DNA from: Atopsyche davidsoni
Taxonomy: Eukaryota; Arthropoda; Insecta; Trichoptera; Hydrobiosidae
Reading direction: 5' to 3'
Length of the DNA stretch: 64,000 bases
Assembly: GCA_022113835.1 (NCBI GenBank)
Contig: JAILWY010000014.1
Coordinates: forward strand, 10,975,501-11,039,500
The notes under the pieces were generated by a model. It made no database searches. It saw nothing but the letters and a program-made list of their open reading frames with translations, and had not been told where the DNA came from. Every line of letters begins with the position of its first letter. The stretch's first letter is position 1. This document shows positions 37,789 through 47,310 of this stretch, in pieces. The position numbers and the translations under genes were made by a program.

Positions 37789-37917
37789 TCACCGCGCATG
37801 GGCGTCACCGCGCCAAGCCAGGGGTGCTGCACCAGGTGCTGCGCCAGGAGTGCCGCCCCAGGGCCCCGACTCCAGGATGCTGTCCAATTCTCGATTCAAC
37901 TCGCTTAAGGCCCATTG
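37789..37917 (-). CDS. Candidate terminal coding exon, unrecognised
   Basis: On the minus strand an AG at 37919-37918 precedes a frame of 42 codons ending in TGA at 37789. It reads QWALSELNRELDSILESGPW, then GGTPGAAPGAAP and RGDAHAR. The first half looks like an amphipathic helix and is strongly coding-like. The Gly/Ala/Pro repeat is low-complexity and open in both directions. The acceptor lacks a pyrimidine tract, which weakens the call. An internal GTGACG could be a donor. Confidence 0.27.
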   Translation of the reverse strand, partial: QWALSELNRELDSILESGPWGGTPGAAPGAAPLAWRGDAHAR

Positions 37918-38692
37918 CTGTCAATCGCTCTTGTCAAGCTTTATTATAGGACCTGTGACGTAAATTAAAAAAAAAAGATGTTTGATGAGTATATGTGATT
38001 GTTGTGATAACCTCACACGGTGTTACACACGACTTCTTATATAAACGGTTTTTATTAAAGGGTGATCGTTTGAATTTATTTCGCAGACTCACGTTATATC
38101 GCTCAATGGTAGTATATGCGTAGGCAGATGTTAAGATGTCCAAACAAATTGTCTTTTAAAAATTGAAGGGCTCGCGAGCCGGTGGTGGCGGAGGCCTGGC
38201 CAATACCAACAGCCCGCGGCGCTGTTACTTTCTAAGGTTAATTCTACGTTTCCGAATGCAGCCAAATGATTTACAAACACATTATTCAGAAGCGTTCCTT
38301 GTACAGACGAGATTTAAGATGCCAACCTCAGACTGGAACAAATCGTCAAGCTCTCACGCACCGTGCAAACAATTCGGTCATCCTAGAATTCGTACCTCGA
38401 TAACATATATTTATAGACGTTATATATAAAAAGTCAGGTTTATATAATAAAATAATAAAATTAGTTAGTTTATAATAATAAAATATAAATACTCATTGCT
38501 TTACTGGAAATAACAGCTGCGTCCGATTAGAAATGTGCTTTTTTGTATCGAATTTGAATTGATGATCCACCTGAACTCGAGTCGACAAGAAAATGCACTA
38601 CTAACCCTGTGGTTACTAGTACATTTAATAATACATTACATACATACAAGCGAGCGGATTGAAACTAAGGTTGTTGGAGCGGTGTACAACTG

Positions 38693-38698
38693 TTTATT
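38693..38698 (-). terminator. Poly(A) signal of Arg-rich protein gene, copy 1
   Basis: AATAAA on the minus strand, about 77 bp past the stop of the 96-codon ORF. It is conserved in copy 2 (44259-44264). Confidence 0.4.
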
Positions 38699-38774
38699 TT
38701 GTTGAATAAAATACAATACAATACATAGAGAAAATTGGAAGAATGTATTTTAATAGGGATGTGGACAGAGTAGG

Positions 38775-39065
38775 TCAGTGTTTTCGCTTTCGCCTGCGGG
38801 ACTTGCGCCCTCGGGAGCGCTTCCCTCGGGAGCGCTTCCGCCCGCCCTTCCGCCTGCGCCGCCGCCCCTCCTCGATGTCCCAGTGGTTGGTCCTCTTGGA
38901 CTCCATCATCTTCTCTGCGAGCTTGTCCATGTGTTCTTGGGCAGTCCTATCCTTCGCGGAGCTCAGTTTCACCGATTTCTCCTGGCTTGTGTTGTTTGCT
39001 ACGTCGGGAATGTTCGCAAAACTTGCTCGATCGGGTGTGTTCGTCAATTGACTCGAATTAGACAT
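38775..39065 (-). CDS. Small protein with Arg/Lys-rich tail, copy 1
   Basis: 96 codons from ATG at 39065 (context CACAATG) to TGA. Residues 1-40 are polar (MSNSSQLTNTPDRASF...). Residues 41-68 are helix-like (SAKDRTAQEHMDKLAEKMME). The last 28 residues are almost only Arg, Lys, Gly and Ser (RRRRRKGGRKRSRGK...). The tail resembles a protamine or a nucleic-acid-binding or nuclear-targeting segment. A TATA-like box (GTATAAAAAC, minus strand, 39095-39104) and a poly(A) signal frame the ORF, suggesting an intronless transcription unit with a very short leader. The copy at 44341-44631 is 87 of 96 residues identical with no indels. I do not recognise the family. Confidence 0.5.
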   Translation of the reverse strand: MSNSSQLTNTPDRASFANIPDVANNTSQEKSVKLSSAKDRTAQEHMDKLAEKMMESKRTNHWDIEEGRRRRRKGGRKRSRGKRSRGRKSRRRKRKH

Positions 39066-39094
39066 TGTGATAGTTTTTGCTATTATATGCTGTT

Positions 39095-39104
39095 GTTTTT
39101 ATAC
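39095..39104 (-). promoter_or_regulatory. TATA-like box of Arg-rich protein gene, copy 1
   Basis: GTATAAAAAC on the minus strand, 30-39 bp upstream of the ATG at 39065. The same sequence is kept before the ORF in copy 2. If used, the 5' leader would be only a few bases long. Confidence 0.35.
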
Positions 39105-39844
39105 GGATCTAAAAATATAACGCGTGTACTCACAGCAATTTAACATTTAATACAAACAACAAACAAAAGATACAGGCAGTGCCTTTGTTTTTGAAGATTA
39201 TTTTATTTTTCTATTTTTCTCTTTTTATATTTGAATACTGAAGTTTTTTTTTTATGTCAAACGGAAACTTAAGTAAATAGGTTTATTTAAGTTATTCTGT
39301 ATTAAAAAGATTTTTGATTTTAAAAATATACATTATTACTTCATTCATTAATTTTAGTTAGTTAAGTAGCCAGTATAATAAATATGTATTCCAGTAAAAA
39401 TTCAGTTGGTGGACAATTTAAATGGCACTGTTACTACAGCGCTTTCTTAACCCTTCAGAATTAATTTTTCATAAGGAATAATAATAATTTTGCCGATGTT
39501 GATTTAGAATTCCTATCATCGATTCAATAAGTGGTAGTGAATTGCCACAGGGCACTGTGTCGGGTGTTGTTCACTAGACTTTCGTTATTTTGCAGCGATT
39601 CGCATAAAGCTTGCAATTAACTTAAACCTATATAAATAGGATTATAACTTTTTCATTCCGTTTTTAGAGCCAGAGACTCGACATTCTAACTTGAATGGTC
39701 TCTGTGATGCATTGCTTGTTAACTCGCAGTCGACAAACTTCCGAATGATAATTATCCGTCTAATATAATAAGTACAATAATATATCTGTGTATTGATCTT
39801 CATGCTAATGATGATAATCTAGATTGCAGTGTAACATATTTCGA

Positions 39845-40100
39845 ATATTTGTACTTATCTTCTCCAAATGCATTTCCTCAGAGGAGGTTGGTGACCATTT
39901 CACCGAACATATGTTTGTCCTGCTATTCATCTGCATCCACGCTAGTTGTCTTCTTCTAATGCCCATTTTTCCATAAATATTCCTTTGAAAAATTATCAAT
40001 AATAAGTTTTATTTATTGCTTAGAAAATTTGAACAAAATTGGAGACCTTGCGCTATTTTGCGCATTCAGTGGAAACCTCTCTCAGTATAAAACCGATATT
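39845..40100 (-). mobile_element. LINE 3' fragment (endonuclease-RT family)
   Basis: On the minus strand there is a decayed coding remnant (KNGH, ...KKTTSVDADE region) and the tail GAAATGGTCACCAACCTCCTCTGAGGAAATGC. It matches the better copy at 35160-35570. Heavily decayed. Confidence 0.5.
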
Positions 40101-40387
40101 ATCGCATGGTTATATAGTACAATTAAACTTTCATTTTAATTTTATTACATTGCATCATAATTTACAAATCAGATATAAAACTTCTGGCCCTCTCACTGTG
40201 TTAAAGAGTAAAGTATTTTTTTTTTGTTGTTGCTTATGAAATATATATTTAAAAAACAGTTTCTCGATCTCAACGCGCTAATTAGCAGAATGCACGAATC
40301 AGATTTGAATGTGCTGTTGCTTTTTTTTCTGCTCGCTCTAGTTTTGGCTTTCTTCCATATATCACGATTAGCAACAGAGGCGCTAGA

Positions 40388-40525
40388 TCAACTGTATTCG
40401 CTGCACACTTCATTATCCGTGATAATGGTCAATTTCCGTCGAGGCGTTTCTCTCGCCGCGTCGTGTTCTAGTTGCTCGAGCTGGGCTGTGATGCTGTTTG
40501 TATTGAGATTGGTGACCACGGACAT
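40388..40525 (-). CDS. Candidate small ORF or first exon (45 aa)
   Basis: An ATG at 40525 in good context (AAACAATGTCC) opens 45 codons to TGA at 40388. It reads MSVVTNLNTNSITAQLEQLE, then HDAARETPRRKLTIITDNEV and CSEYS. The residue mix and lack of low complexity look like true coding sequence. The plus strand is also open here (138 codons, hydrophobic), but that frame looks like the shadow. No family recognised. It could be the start exon of a larger gene or a genuine micropeptide. Confidence 0.3.
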   Translation of the reverse strand: MSVVTNLNTNSITAQLEQLEHDAARETPRRKLTIITDNEVCSEYS

Positions 40526-41450
40526 TGTTTTAATTACCTTTGTCTATTACACGGCAGTAAAAGCAAAACGAAACGCCATTACGAACATTGTCTTTGATCT
40601 CTACTTTCTGTTTACTGCTGTACTAAATTTACATCTATGAGTATTTCTTATACTCCCCACATATATCCTGTATAAACTTAAAGAAATTAATGTTAAATTT
40701 TTTCTTTAAATTATAAATTAATGATATTATTATGCATAAGCGTTATTTATTTTAGCATCGTAATAATTTTCTCACTCTTGCAATTGGTATTTTGTATTTA
40801 AAATTCATTTTAATCATAGTGGTTTGGATCATATTTTTTTTTCTATAAAGCACTTCATGTAAACCGAATATGTAATGGTGTGCAAAGAATGCATAAGAGG
40901 AACTTCGTAACTCCAAGATTCGTATAAATTATTTTAATTGAATGTCTCCATTCATGATTATAAAACGCAAGTTGAGAAAGTGCTTATGGTCGCTGCAGTA
41001 AATCACTTAAATTGTCATCAGATGAGAGTGCAGCGGAGTGTGTTTTTAATTTGCGTCCTGGGCGGGGCCCTGCACGAGCCGGCGTTTTGGGCTTTACCGG
41101 GATGGCTCTTACACGATTTTAAAGAATCAATATATCATATGACTAGTGCTAAAGACAGACGGCTTGTTTGCTCTGTGATTAAAACCGTCGACTTTTAACT
41201 AAAAGCTCCCCGGTTCAATTGCAGTCGAATCTCGAGCTGATGTACTATAAATGCACGCGCGCCTGGAAGATGATTTTGTATTAACATTGCATGGGTCAGT
41301 ACTAAATTACTTTGTTGGCACAGAAATGCACTTATATTAAATTTTGTTTTTGTTTAAAAATAATATATTCAAAATACATAATCATAAATGTATTTATTCA
41401 GCGAAGTCAATGATTGAGGGGGTGGTCCTTGTTCTGATGAATATAATTGG
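40526..41450. other. Intergenic DNA
   Basis: AT-rich, with a GC-richer piece at 40990-41280 that includes a weak B-box-like GGTTCAATTGC (about 41213). Nothing classifiable. Confidence 0.3.
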
Positions 41451-41663
41451 TACAATCGGTTTCAATTTATATTTATACTATACATGTCAGTGCATGTTTT
41501 TTCGAAGTAAAATCTTAAGCATATTTAAAAAAAATTAACTGTAGGCAAGAATCCCATCAGTGAAAAATTATACTTTGGATATAATGAAGTCTCAATTATT
41601 TTGAAAACTTAAATTAGTATAAACAATTATAGCGCTGACTATTGTTTTGTTTAATACCAAAAT
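41451..41663. repeat. 213-bp duplicated segment, copy 1
   Basis: From TACAATCGGTTTCAATTT to TTAATACCAAAAT, nearly identical to 46124-46334 in the same orientation. The distance between copies (4673 bp) differs from that of the 1.6-kb unit (about 5.6 kb), so one simple tandem duplication does not explain both. Confidence 0.8.
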
Positions 41664-42356
41664 TATTAAAGTCTATTTGATTATTCTGTTGTGCTGTTGA
41701 ACAATATCATGCAATTCCTCGCTCCAATTACATTTTTGTGTTATTTTATTACTGAACAATTGCTATTTCACACTCGAAAATTCTAAAATTACACATATGC
41801 CAGAACGGAATGCATGTCAGCACACAAGAACTATCAATGTACATACGATGTTTAATTATTGGAAAAAGCATTGAGACATTATTTTATTTAAAATAATTTA
41901 TTAAGTAATACATGGCTTCAGTCATTAAAATGAATATATACTAGGCTTGATCACACGAAATAATTTTTCTTTCATTATTTAGTTTTATAGCGTGACAGCG
42001 TGAATGTAAACTTTGCTTGACATATAGCTTAAAGGTAATCAATATTTTTGGCAGAGACTACATGGTGGAATTCCATAAAATACTTTAGGGATTTTTCACA
42101 TGTTAATTTTATTCGTGACCGGTTTTTCCAACCTTTCACGTTGGCATTATTAAATTGAACTAATGCTTATAGTTATTTTCAACGTATTTTATAAGTGAAA
42201 TATAATTTTAAAAAAAAACTGTGCTTAAAGCTTGATTTTGAAATTAAAGCTCTCTAGCAACATATCGTGCCACCAACTTTAGGCGAAACCATAAAAAAAC
42301 ACCCAAAATAAAGGTTACTTACAACTGATACTAATACTCAAAATCTATATGTATAT
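41664..42356. other. AT-rich intergenic stretch
   Basis: Nothing recognisable. Confidence 0.5.
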
Positions 42357-42660
42357 CTTTTTCATCAAGTGTCTCTCCTCGGAGAAGGTTGGCAACCATT
42401 TCCCTGAGTGTATACTCATTCTGAGCCAGTGCTCATGGTTTTCTAAAGGGAAAATAGTGTAGTGCGTCCCCGGGTCCTTCTACACCGCAGTTTTACATTG
42501 GAAGGAAAAGTCTGCGTATTTCTGTTGCCCAATAGCATTATTATAAAATCCCTTCCTACAAGGCTCTGGCTGATACTCCTTCTGGAGCTCCCCTACCTCG
42601 ACAAGCTACCTCCAGAGCACATCATTACCGATCCTTTACACACGCTCAGGGTACAGAATT
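42357..42660 (-). repeat. SINE-like repeat sharing the LINE tail, copy 2
   Basis: Inverted counterpart of 26889-27192, with the same landmarks in order and the shared LINE tail at its left end (minus-strand 3' end). It is moderately diverged from copy 1, so neither insertion is recent. Confidence 0.6.
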
Positions 42661-43704
42661 GTAGCCATGCACAAGCAACAGAATGGGGAGAGCGGGGAGT
42701 ATATAATATGTGTGTGCGATTCAATAACTTACATACTCTCTTTTAAATGTTTAAAAGCATATTTGAGCCACCTGAATCCTGACAGTAGTGTTGGTTGCAA
42801 AGTAAGAATAATGACGAACGTAAAGTGTTTGTATACCTGCCCGGCGTCCGCAGGCGATAGGCATCGGCGTCCGACAAGCCGAGTGGCAAAGTGTTAGTCG
42901 GGTTTTTTGTTCCCGAGTCGGAGACGGATCGCCCGGCGTGATTGATCGCTTGCCGTGTTCCGTGTTCCGTGTTCCGTGTTCCGTGTTCCGTGTTCCGTGC
43001 TCCGTCCGTGCTCCGCGGTTTCTAATCACCGCCCGCGCCGGCTCTGACCGGGGGCCCCCAATTTGCGCGTTTCATTTTTACGCGAGCCAGATTAAAGCGA
43101 TGTCTTATCGATCGTCGAATGATGAATTTAATATTGTGTATGAGAAGTGCGAGTCCGCTTCAAGGTTGGTAACTACAAATGATTATTAATCGAGAATCTA
43201 TGGTTACAAAATCAGAATCATTAATTATACGCATGCTGTAGAGGAGATCGCGGTAATTGGAATCGTCTGTTGTTTATGTTTGAATTTTCTTTATATCCTG
43301 GCCACACGACCCCTACATGTAAATTCGATGTTTATCGGTTTAATTTTATATTATGTTAATTCACGCAAATTTTAATCAGTTCAAATTAATTTGCTTAAAT
43401 AACAACGTACTGCGACGAAAAATAGAGTTTTAATTGATTTTTTTCTATTTAGACATTTTGGTCAGTCAAAAGATAACAGCCAAGAAAACCACTTACCCTA
43501 AATATTTTTTTACATAAAATTTGTAACTGCACCCTTTCGATATAGCCGATTCTACGCAGACATTAAATTGATTCCCTACGAATTTTTATGAAACTTTTAA
43601 TACAATTTAAATATTGATACATATTCTCTATCATTCCTCTGAAACTCTTCTTATATTTAAAACATGGATTTAAAAATAATTCAATATAACGAATATAAAT
43701 CAAT
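42661..43704. other. Intergenic DNA with a 7-bp tandem repeat
   Basis: A GC-rich block spans 42840-43100, with AT-rich sequence after it. The block contains the CGTGTTC repeat listed next. No gene recognised. Confidence 0.4.
42954..43013. repeat. Heptamer tandem repeat (CGTGTTC)n
   Basis: Six exact copies of CGTGTTC (42954-42995), followed by CGTGCTC, a partial unit, and CGTGCTC. The open frames through it are repeat artefacts. Confidence 0.9.
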
Positions 43705-43852
43705 CTTGTTGAGGGACAAGGCATTTGATTGGTGAAGATCCATTATTGTAATGAAAAAAAATAACTTTGTATTTTTGTCTTCACTTTGAGTTTATTAGAA
43801 TTATTAGCATAACTAGTTTCGACCCTATACACTGGGTCATTATCAGATGCAT
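43705..43852 (+). repeat. Dispersed repeat end (GGGTCATCATCAGATGC family), copy 1
   Basis: About 150 bp, including TTTTGTCTTCACTTTGAGTT, ACTAGTTTCGACCC and the ending GGGTCATTATCAGATGCA. It matches 50253-50400 in the same orientation and, inverted, 46374-46470. Such 'cgaaactagt...tgatgatgacc' ends are common in invertebrate retroelements, but I cannot fix the class; Penelope-like is a guess. Confidence 0.55.
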
Positions 43853-44258
43853 CTATGTTTCCGAATGCAGCCAAATGATTTACAAACACATTATTCAGAA
43901 GCGTTCCTTGTACAGACGAGATTTAAGATGCCAACCTCAGACTGGAACAAATCGTCAAGCTCTCACGCACCGTGCAAACAATTCGGTCATCCTAGAATTC
44001 GTACCTCGATAACATTATATATAAAAAGTCAGGTTTTATAATAATAAAATATAAATACTCATTGCTTTACTGGAAATAACAGCTGCGTCCGATTAGAAAT
44101 GTGCTTTTTTGTATCGAATTTGAATTGATGATCCACCTGAACTCGAGTCGACAAGAAAATGCACTACTAACCCTGTGGTTACTAGTACATTTAATAATAC
44201 ATTACATACATACAAGCGAGCGGATTGAAACTAAGGTTGTTGGAGCGGTGTACAACTG

Positions 44259-44264
44259 TTTATT
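44259..44264 (-). terminator. Poly(A) signal of Arg-rich protein gene, copy 2
   Basis: Minus-strand AATAAA about 77 bp after the ORF stop, conserved with copy 1. Confidence 0.4.
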
Positions 44265-44340
44265 TTGTTGAGTAAAATACAATACAATACATAGAGAAAA
44301 TTTGAAGAATGTATTTTAATAGGGATGTGGACAGAGTAGG

Positions 44341-44631
44341 TCAGTGTTTTCGCCTTCGCCTGCGGGACTTGCGCCCTCGGGAGCGCTTCCCTCGGGCGCG
44401 CTTCCGCCCGCCCTTCCGCCTGCGTCGCCGCCCCTCCTCGATGTCCCAGCGATTGGTCCTCTTGGACTCCATCATCTTCTCTGCGAGCTTGTCCATGTGT
44501 TCTTGGGCAGTTCTATCCTTCGCGGAGCTCAGTTTCACCAATATCTCCTGGCTTGTGTTGATTGCTCCGTCGGGAATGTTCGCAAAACTTGATCGATCGG
44601 GTATGTTCGTCAATTGACTCGAATTAGACAT
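44341..44631 (-). CDS. Small protein with Arg/Lys-rich tail, copy 2
   Basis: 96 codons, same start and stop as copy 1 and no indel. Compared with copy 1 I count 12 base differences, 9 replacing residues (mainly in the N-terminal half: T to I, A to S, V to G, N to I) and 3 silent. The ratio is near neutral expectation, yet neither frame is broken. The helix (SAKDRTAQEHMDKLAEKMME) and the basic tail are retained, with two conservative changes in the tail (S to A, K to R). It has the same TATA-like and poly(A) signals. Function unknown. Confidence 0.48.
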   Translation of the reverse strand: MSNSSQLTNIPDRSSFANIPDGAINTSQEILVKLSSAKDRTAQEHMDKLAEKMMESKRTNRWDIEEGRRRRRKGGRKRARGKRSRGRKSRRRRRKH

Positions 44632-45405
44632 TGTGATAGTTTTTGCTATTATTTGCTGTTGTTTTTATACGGATCTAAAAATATAACGCGTGTACTCACG
44701 GCAATTTAACATTTAATACAAACAACAAACAAAAGATACAGGCAGTGCCTTTGTTTTTGAAGATTATTTTATTTTTCTATTTTTCTCTTTTTATATTTGA
44801 ATTCTGAAGTTTTTTTTTTATGTCAAACGGAAACTTAAGTAAATAGGTTTTTTTTAGTTATTCTGTATTAAAAGGATTTTTGATTTTAAAAATATACATT
44901 ATTACTTCATTCATTAATTTTAGTTAGTTAAGTAGCCAGTATAATAAATATGTATTCCACTAAAAATTCAGTTGCTTTGCGTGTGGACAATTTAAATGGC
45001 ACTGTTACTACAGCGCTTTCTTAACCCTTCAGAATTAATTTTTCATAAGGAATAATAATAATTTTGCCGATGCTGATTTAGAATTCCTATCATCGATTCA
45101 ATAAGTGGTAGTGAATTGCCACAGGACACTGTGTCGGGTGTTGTTCACTAGACTTTCGTTATTTTGCAGCGATTCGCATAAAGCTTGCAATTAACTTAAA
45201 CCTATATAAATTGGATTTTAACTTTTTCATTCCGCTTTTAGAGCCAGAGACTCGACATTCTAACTTGAATGGTCTCTGTGATGCATTGCTTGTTAACTCG
45301 CAGTCAACAAACTTCCGAATGATAATTATCCGTCAAATATAATAAGTACAATAATATATCTGTGTATTGATCTTCATGCTAATGATTATAATCTAGATTG
45401 CAGTG

Positions 45406-46123
45406 CATATACAGTGTGTCTGCTTCCGTGTGTTGCTAAAAGTCGCCGAGCATTACGAAAGATGATTATCATGCACATACTCAATTCTGTTCACAATATT
45501 TAAAAAAAAAACCTTACATGAAAAGCAATTTTTGACATTTTTTTCATATTATTTCTTTTTTTGTCAAGTAAGCGTAGTTTTTTATGATAATTATTAAATC
45601 CGCATTTATTCTGAAGATTTTCTCATTTTTTCATGTATTATATGAATCGATAACCCAAAGACGTTGTATTACTATATATATAAGTGTAGTTCCCTCAAAA
45701 ATGCTAAGTTTATATCCAGTTTTATGAATAGACCAAATAAACTTCCAAAGCGACTTATTGTACTGTGCATTATGACGGAAATAAAATTCATTTTTAATTG
45801 CTTGAGATATCACAGGTTTTTTTGCTTGCATAGCCTGCCTGAACCTGAAAATGATACGAATACGGTTTTTTTTCGGTTGGGTTAGGTTTGCCCCTATCAC
45901 TGTCGGGTATTAGTTTACTCTGAACCAGGAGGTAATAAAACGGACTCAGATTTCACTTTCGTATTCATAAATCCAACAAACGTCTGCGACTGCGGCCGGT
46001 GAGAGGGAGTGCTCGGAGAGCCCCATCGGCCGAGCATGTGCTTGATTTCTAAATTAGATAGGAAACAACACCTTCGAGCGAAATACACACAATAACTATT
46101 ACACGCAATAAACGCGAGGAGAG
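45406..46123. other. Intergenic DNA
   Basis: AT-rich to about 45890. Then a GC-richer 200 bp (45890-46120) follows that could be a repeat end. No gene recognised. Confidence 0.35.
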
Positions 46124-46334
46124 TACAATCGGTTTCAATTTATATTTATACTATACATGTCAGTGCATGTTTTTTCGAAGTAAAATCTTAAGCATATTTA
46201 AAAAAAATTAACTGTAGGCAAGAATCCCATCAGTGAAAAATTATACTTTGGATATAATGAAGTCTCAATTATTTTGAAAACTTTAATTAGTATAAACAAT
46301 TATAGCGCTGACTATTGTTGTTTAATACCAAAAT
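46124..46334. repeat. 213-bp duplicated segment, copy 2
   Basis: Near-identical to 41451-41663. It is interrupted at its right end by the inverted-repeat structure starting at 46337. Confidence 0.8.
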
Positions 46335-46336
46335 CA

Positions 46337-46396
46337 GGTCATCATCAGATGCATGACTATACTGAGTCAACTTTAGTCATGCATCTGATGATGACC
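46337..46396. repeat. Perfect 23-bp inverted repeat made of two element ends
   Basis: GGTCATCATCAGATGCATGA(CTA) at 46337-46359 and its exact complement at 46374-46396 flank 14 bp. Each arm is the terminal GGTCATCATCAGATGC motif of the dispersed repeat at 43705 and 50253. So two element ends sit nose to nose. Confidence 0.8.
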
Positions 46397-46470
46397 CGGT
46401 GTATAGGGTCGAAACTAGTTATGCAAATAATTCTAATAAACTCAAAGTGAATACAAAGATACAAAGTTAC
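46374..46470 (-). repeat. Dispersed repeat end (GGGTCATCATCAGATGC family), inverted copy
   Basis: The complement contains ACTAGTTTCGACCCTATACA and CACTTTGAGTTTATTAGAAT, matching 43705-43852. It is oriented opposite to the other two long copies. Confidence 0.5.
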
Positions 46471-46788
46471 TTTTTATTATTACAATATAAATCAATATTT
46501 AGTTTGGTGGATGTTATAAAATCTACACGTAATAATTTAACTGTTTTCCGTATCGCCTCTGTCTCCTCTCCGAGATGCACCTGGAACAAGGTGTCCGAGC
46601 ACAAAACCACGCATTCATCATGTTGCCGTTTCAATAGAAAGCGGATAAGTGATAACACACCTGAGTTTTATCTTCCTTGTTTACCTTTGCGTGATTAACG
46701 CCCTATCATTAGTCCTCCCCCGGTCGTATGATGAACGGCGCGCCTCTCTGGACTTCCCCCCCCTATCTGCGGGGGCGGGGGCGCGGGG

Positions 46789-46925
46789 GCAGAGGCATGG
46801 GGGCGGGGGGAGAGGCATGGGGGCGGGGGGAGAGGCATGGGGGCGGGGGGAGAGGCATGGGGGCGGGGGGAGAGGCATGGGGGCGGGGGGAGACGCATGG
46901 GGGCGCGGGGGCGCGGGGCGCAAGG
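46789..46925. repeat. G-rich 20-bp minisatellite
   Basis: The unit GGCATGGGGGCGGGGGGAGA is repeated about six times with few changes. One strand carries many G-runs of 5-6, so it could form G-quadruplexes. The long open frames on both strands here (Gly-rich or Pro-rich) arise from the repeat and are not genes. Confidence 0.9.
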
Positions 46926-47201
46926 GGCGATGCACGAGCGGCCAACAATCGCCTACAATTAATTTACTTTCTATACATGGAAAAAATCACTCATCTGTCA
47001 CTAGCTATCGTGCGAGGCGGTCTCTCCCGAGGAATTCTTTATCTCAAGCTTAGAAAGTTCACGGAGAAGTACAAATAACCGCGGCCGTGTATTTACATAC
47101 GCGAGCCGCCGAGTGACGCTTCCTTGCGTCTTTCTCTTATGACTAGTGGTCTCGAACTTACTTAAATATTACACTAATCAAAATACGTTTTACTAGTTTT
47201 C

Positions 47202-47310
47202 AACATGAAACATAACCTTGTAGAGGTTAAAAGTACCTTTGTATTTTGTCTTCACTCAAAGTGAAGACAAAATACAAAGGTACTTTTATCATTATAACAT
47301 GAAACATAAC
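47202..47310. mobile_element. Hairpin insertion with 15-bp target duplication
   Basis: Two 28-bp perfectly complementary arms (47229-47256 and 47260-47287) are separated by CAA. Each arm contains GTACCTTTGTATTTTGTCTT, part of the dispersed repeat seen at 50305. The insertion is bracketed by the direct repeat AACATGAAACATAAC at 47202-47216 and 47296-47310, a likely target-site duplication. This indicates an inserted snap-back fragment of the repeat family. Confidence 0.7.

Larger units (their letters stand above)
38243..39831. repeat. 1.6-kb duplicated unit, copy 1
   Basis: The segment from TCTACGTTTCCGAATGCAG to AGATTGCAGTG recurs at 43853-45405 in the same orientation, with only scattered substitutions and small indels. 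I see no terminal inverted repeats or clear target-site duplication. It carries a small intact ORF on the minus strand (38775-39065). It could be a segmental duplication or an unclassified mobile unit. Confidence 0.85.
43853..45405. repeat. 1.6-kb duplicated unit, copy 2
   Basis: Second copy of the unit at 38243-39831. Its left border abuts the dispersed-repeat end that stops at 43852. Its right border is again AGATTGCAGTG. It lacks about 35 bp present in copy 1. Confidence 0.85.

Noticed and set aside
40224..40640. 138-codon plus-strand ORF with many hydrophobic residues, resembling a membrane protein
   Set aside because: It has no recognisable family or splice context, and the antisense 45-codon frame looks more protein-like. 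The hydrophobic pattern is what T-rich DNA gives.
42751..43029. Minus-strand ORF with repeated EHGTRNT-like units
   Set aside because: It is a product of the heptamer tandem repeat.
46649..47078. Long Gly/Arg-rich and Pro-rich ORFs on both strands
   Set aside because: They are created by the 20-bp G-rich minisatellite.
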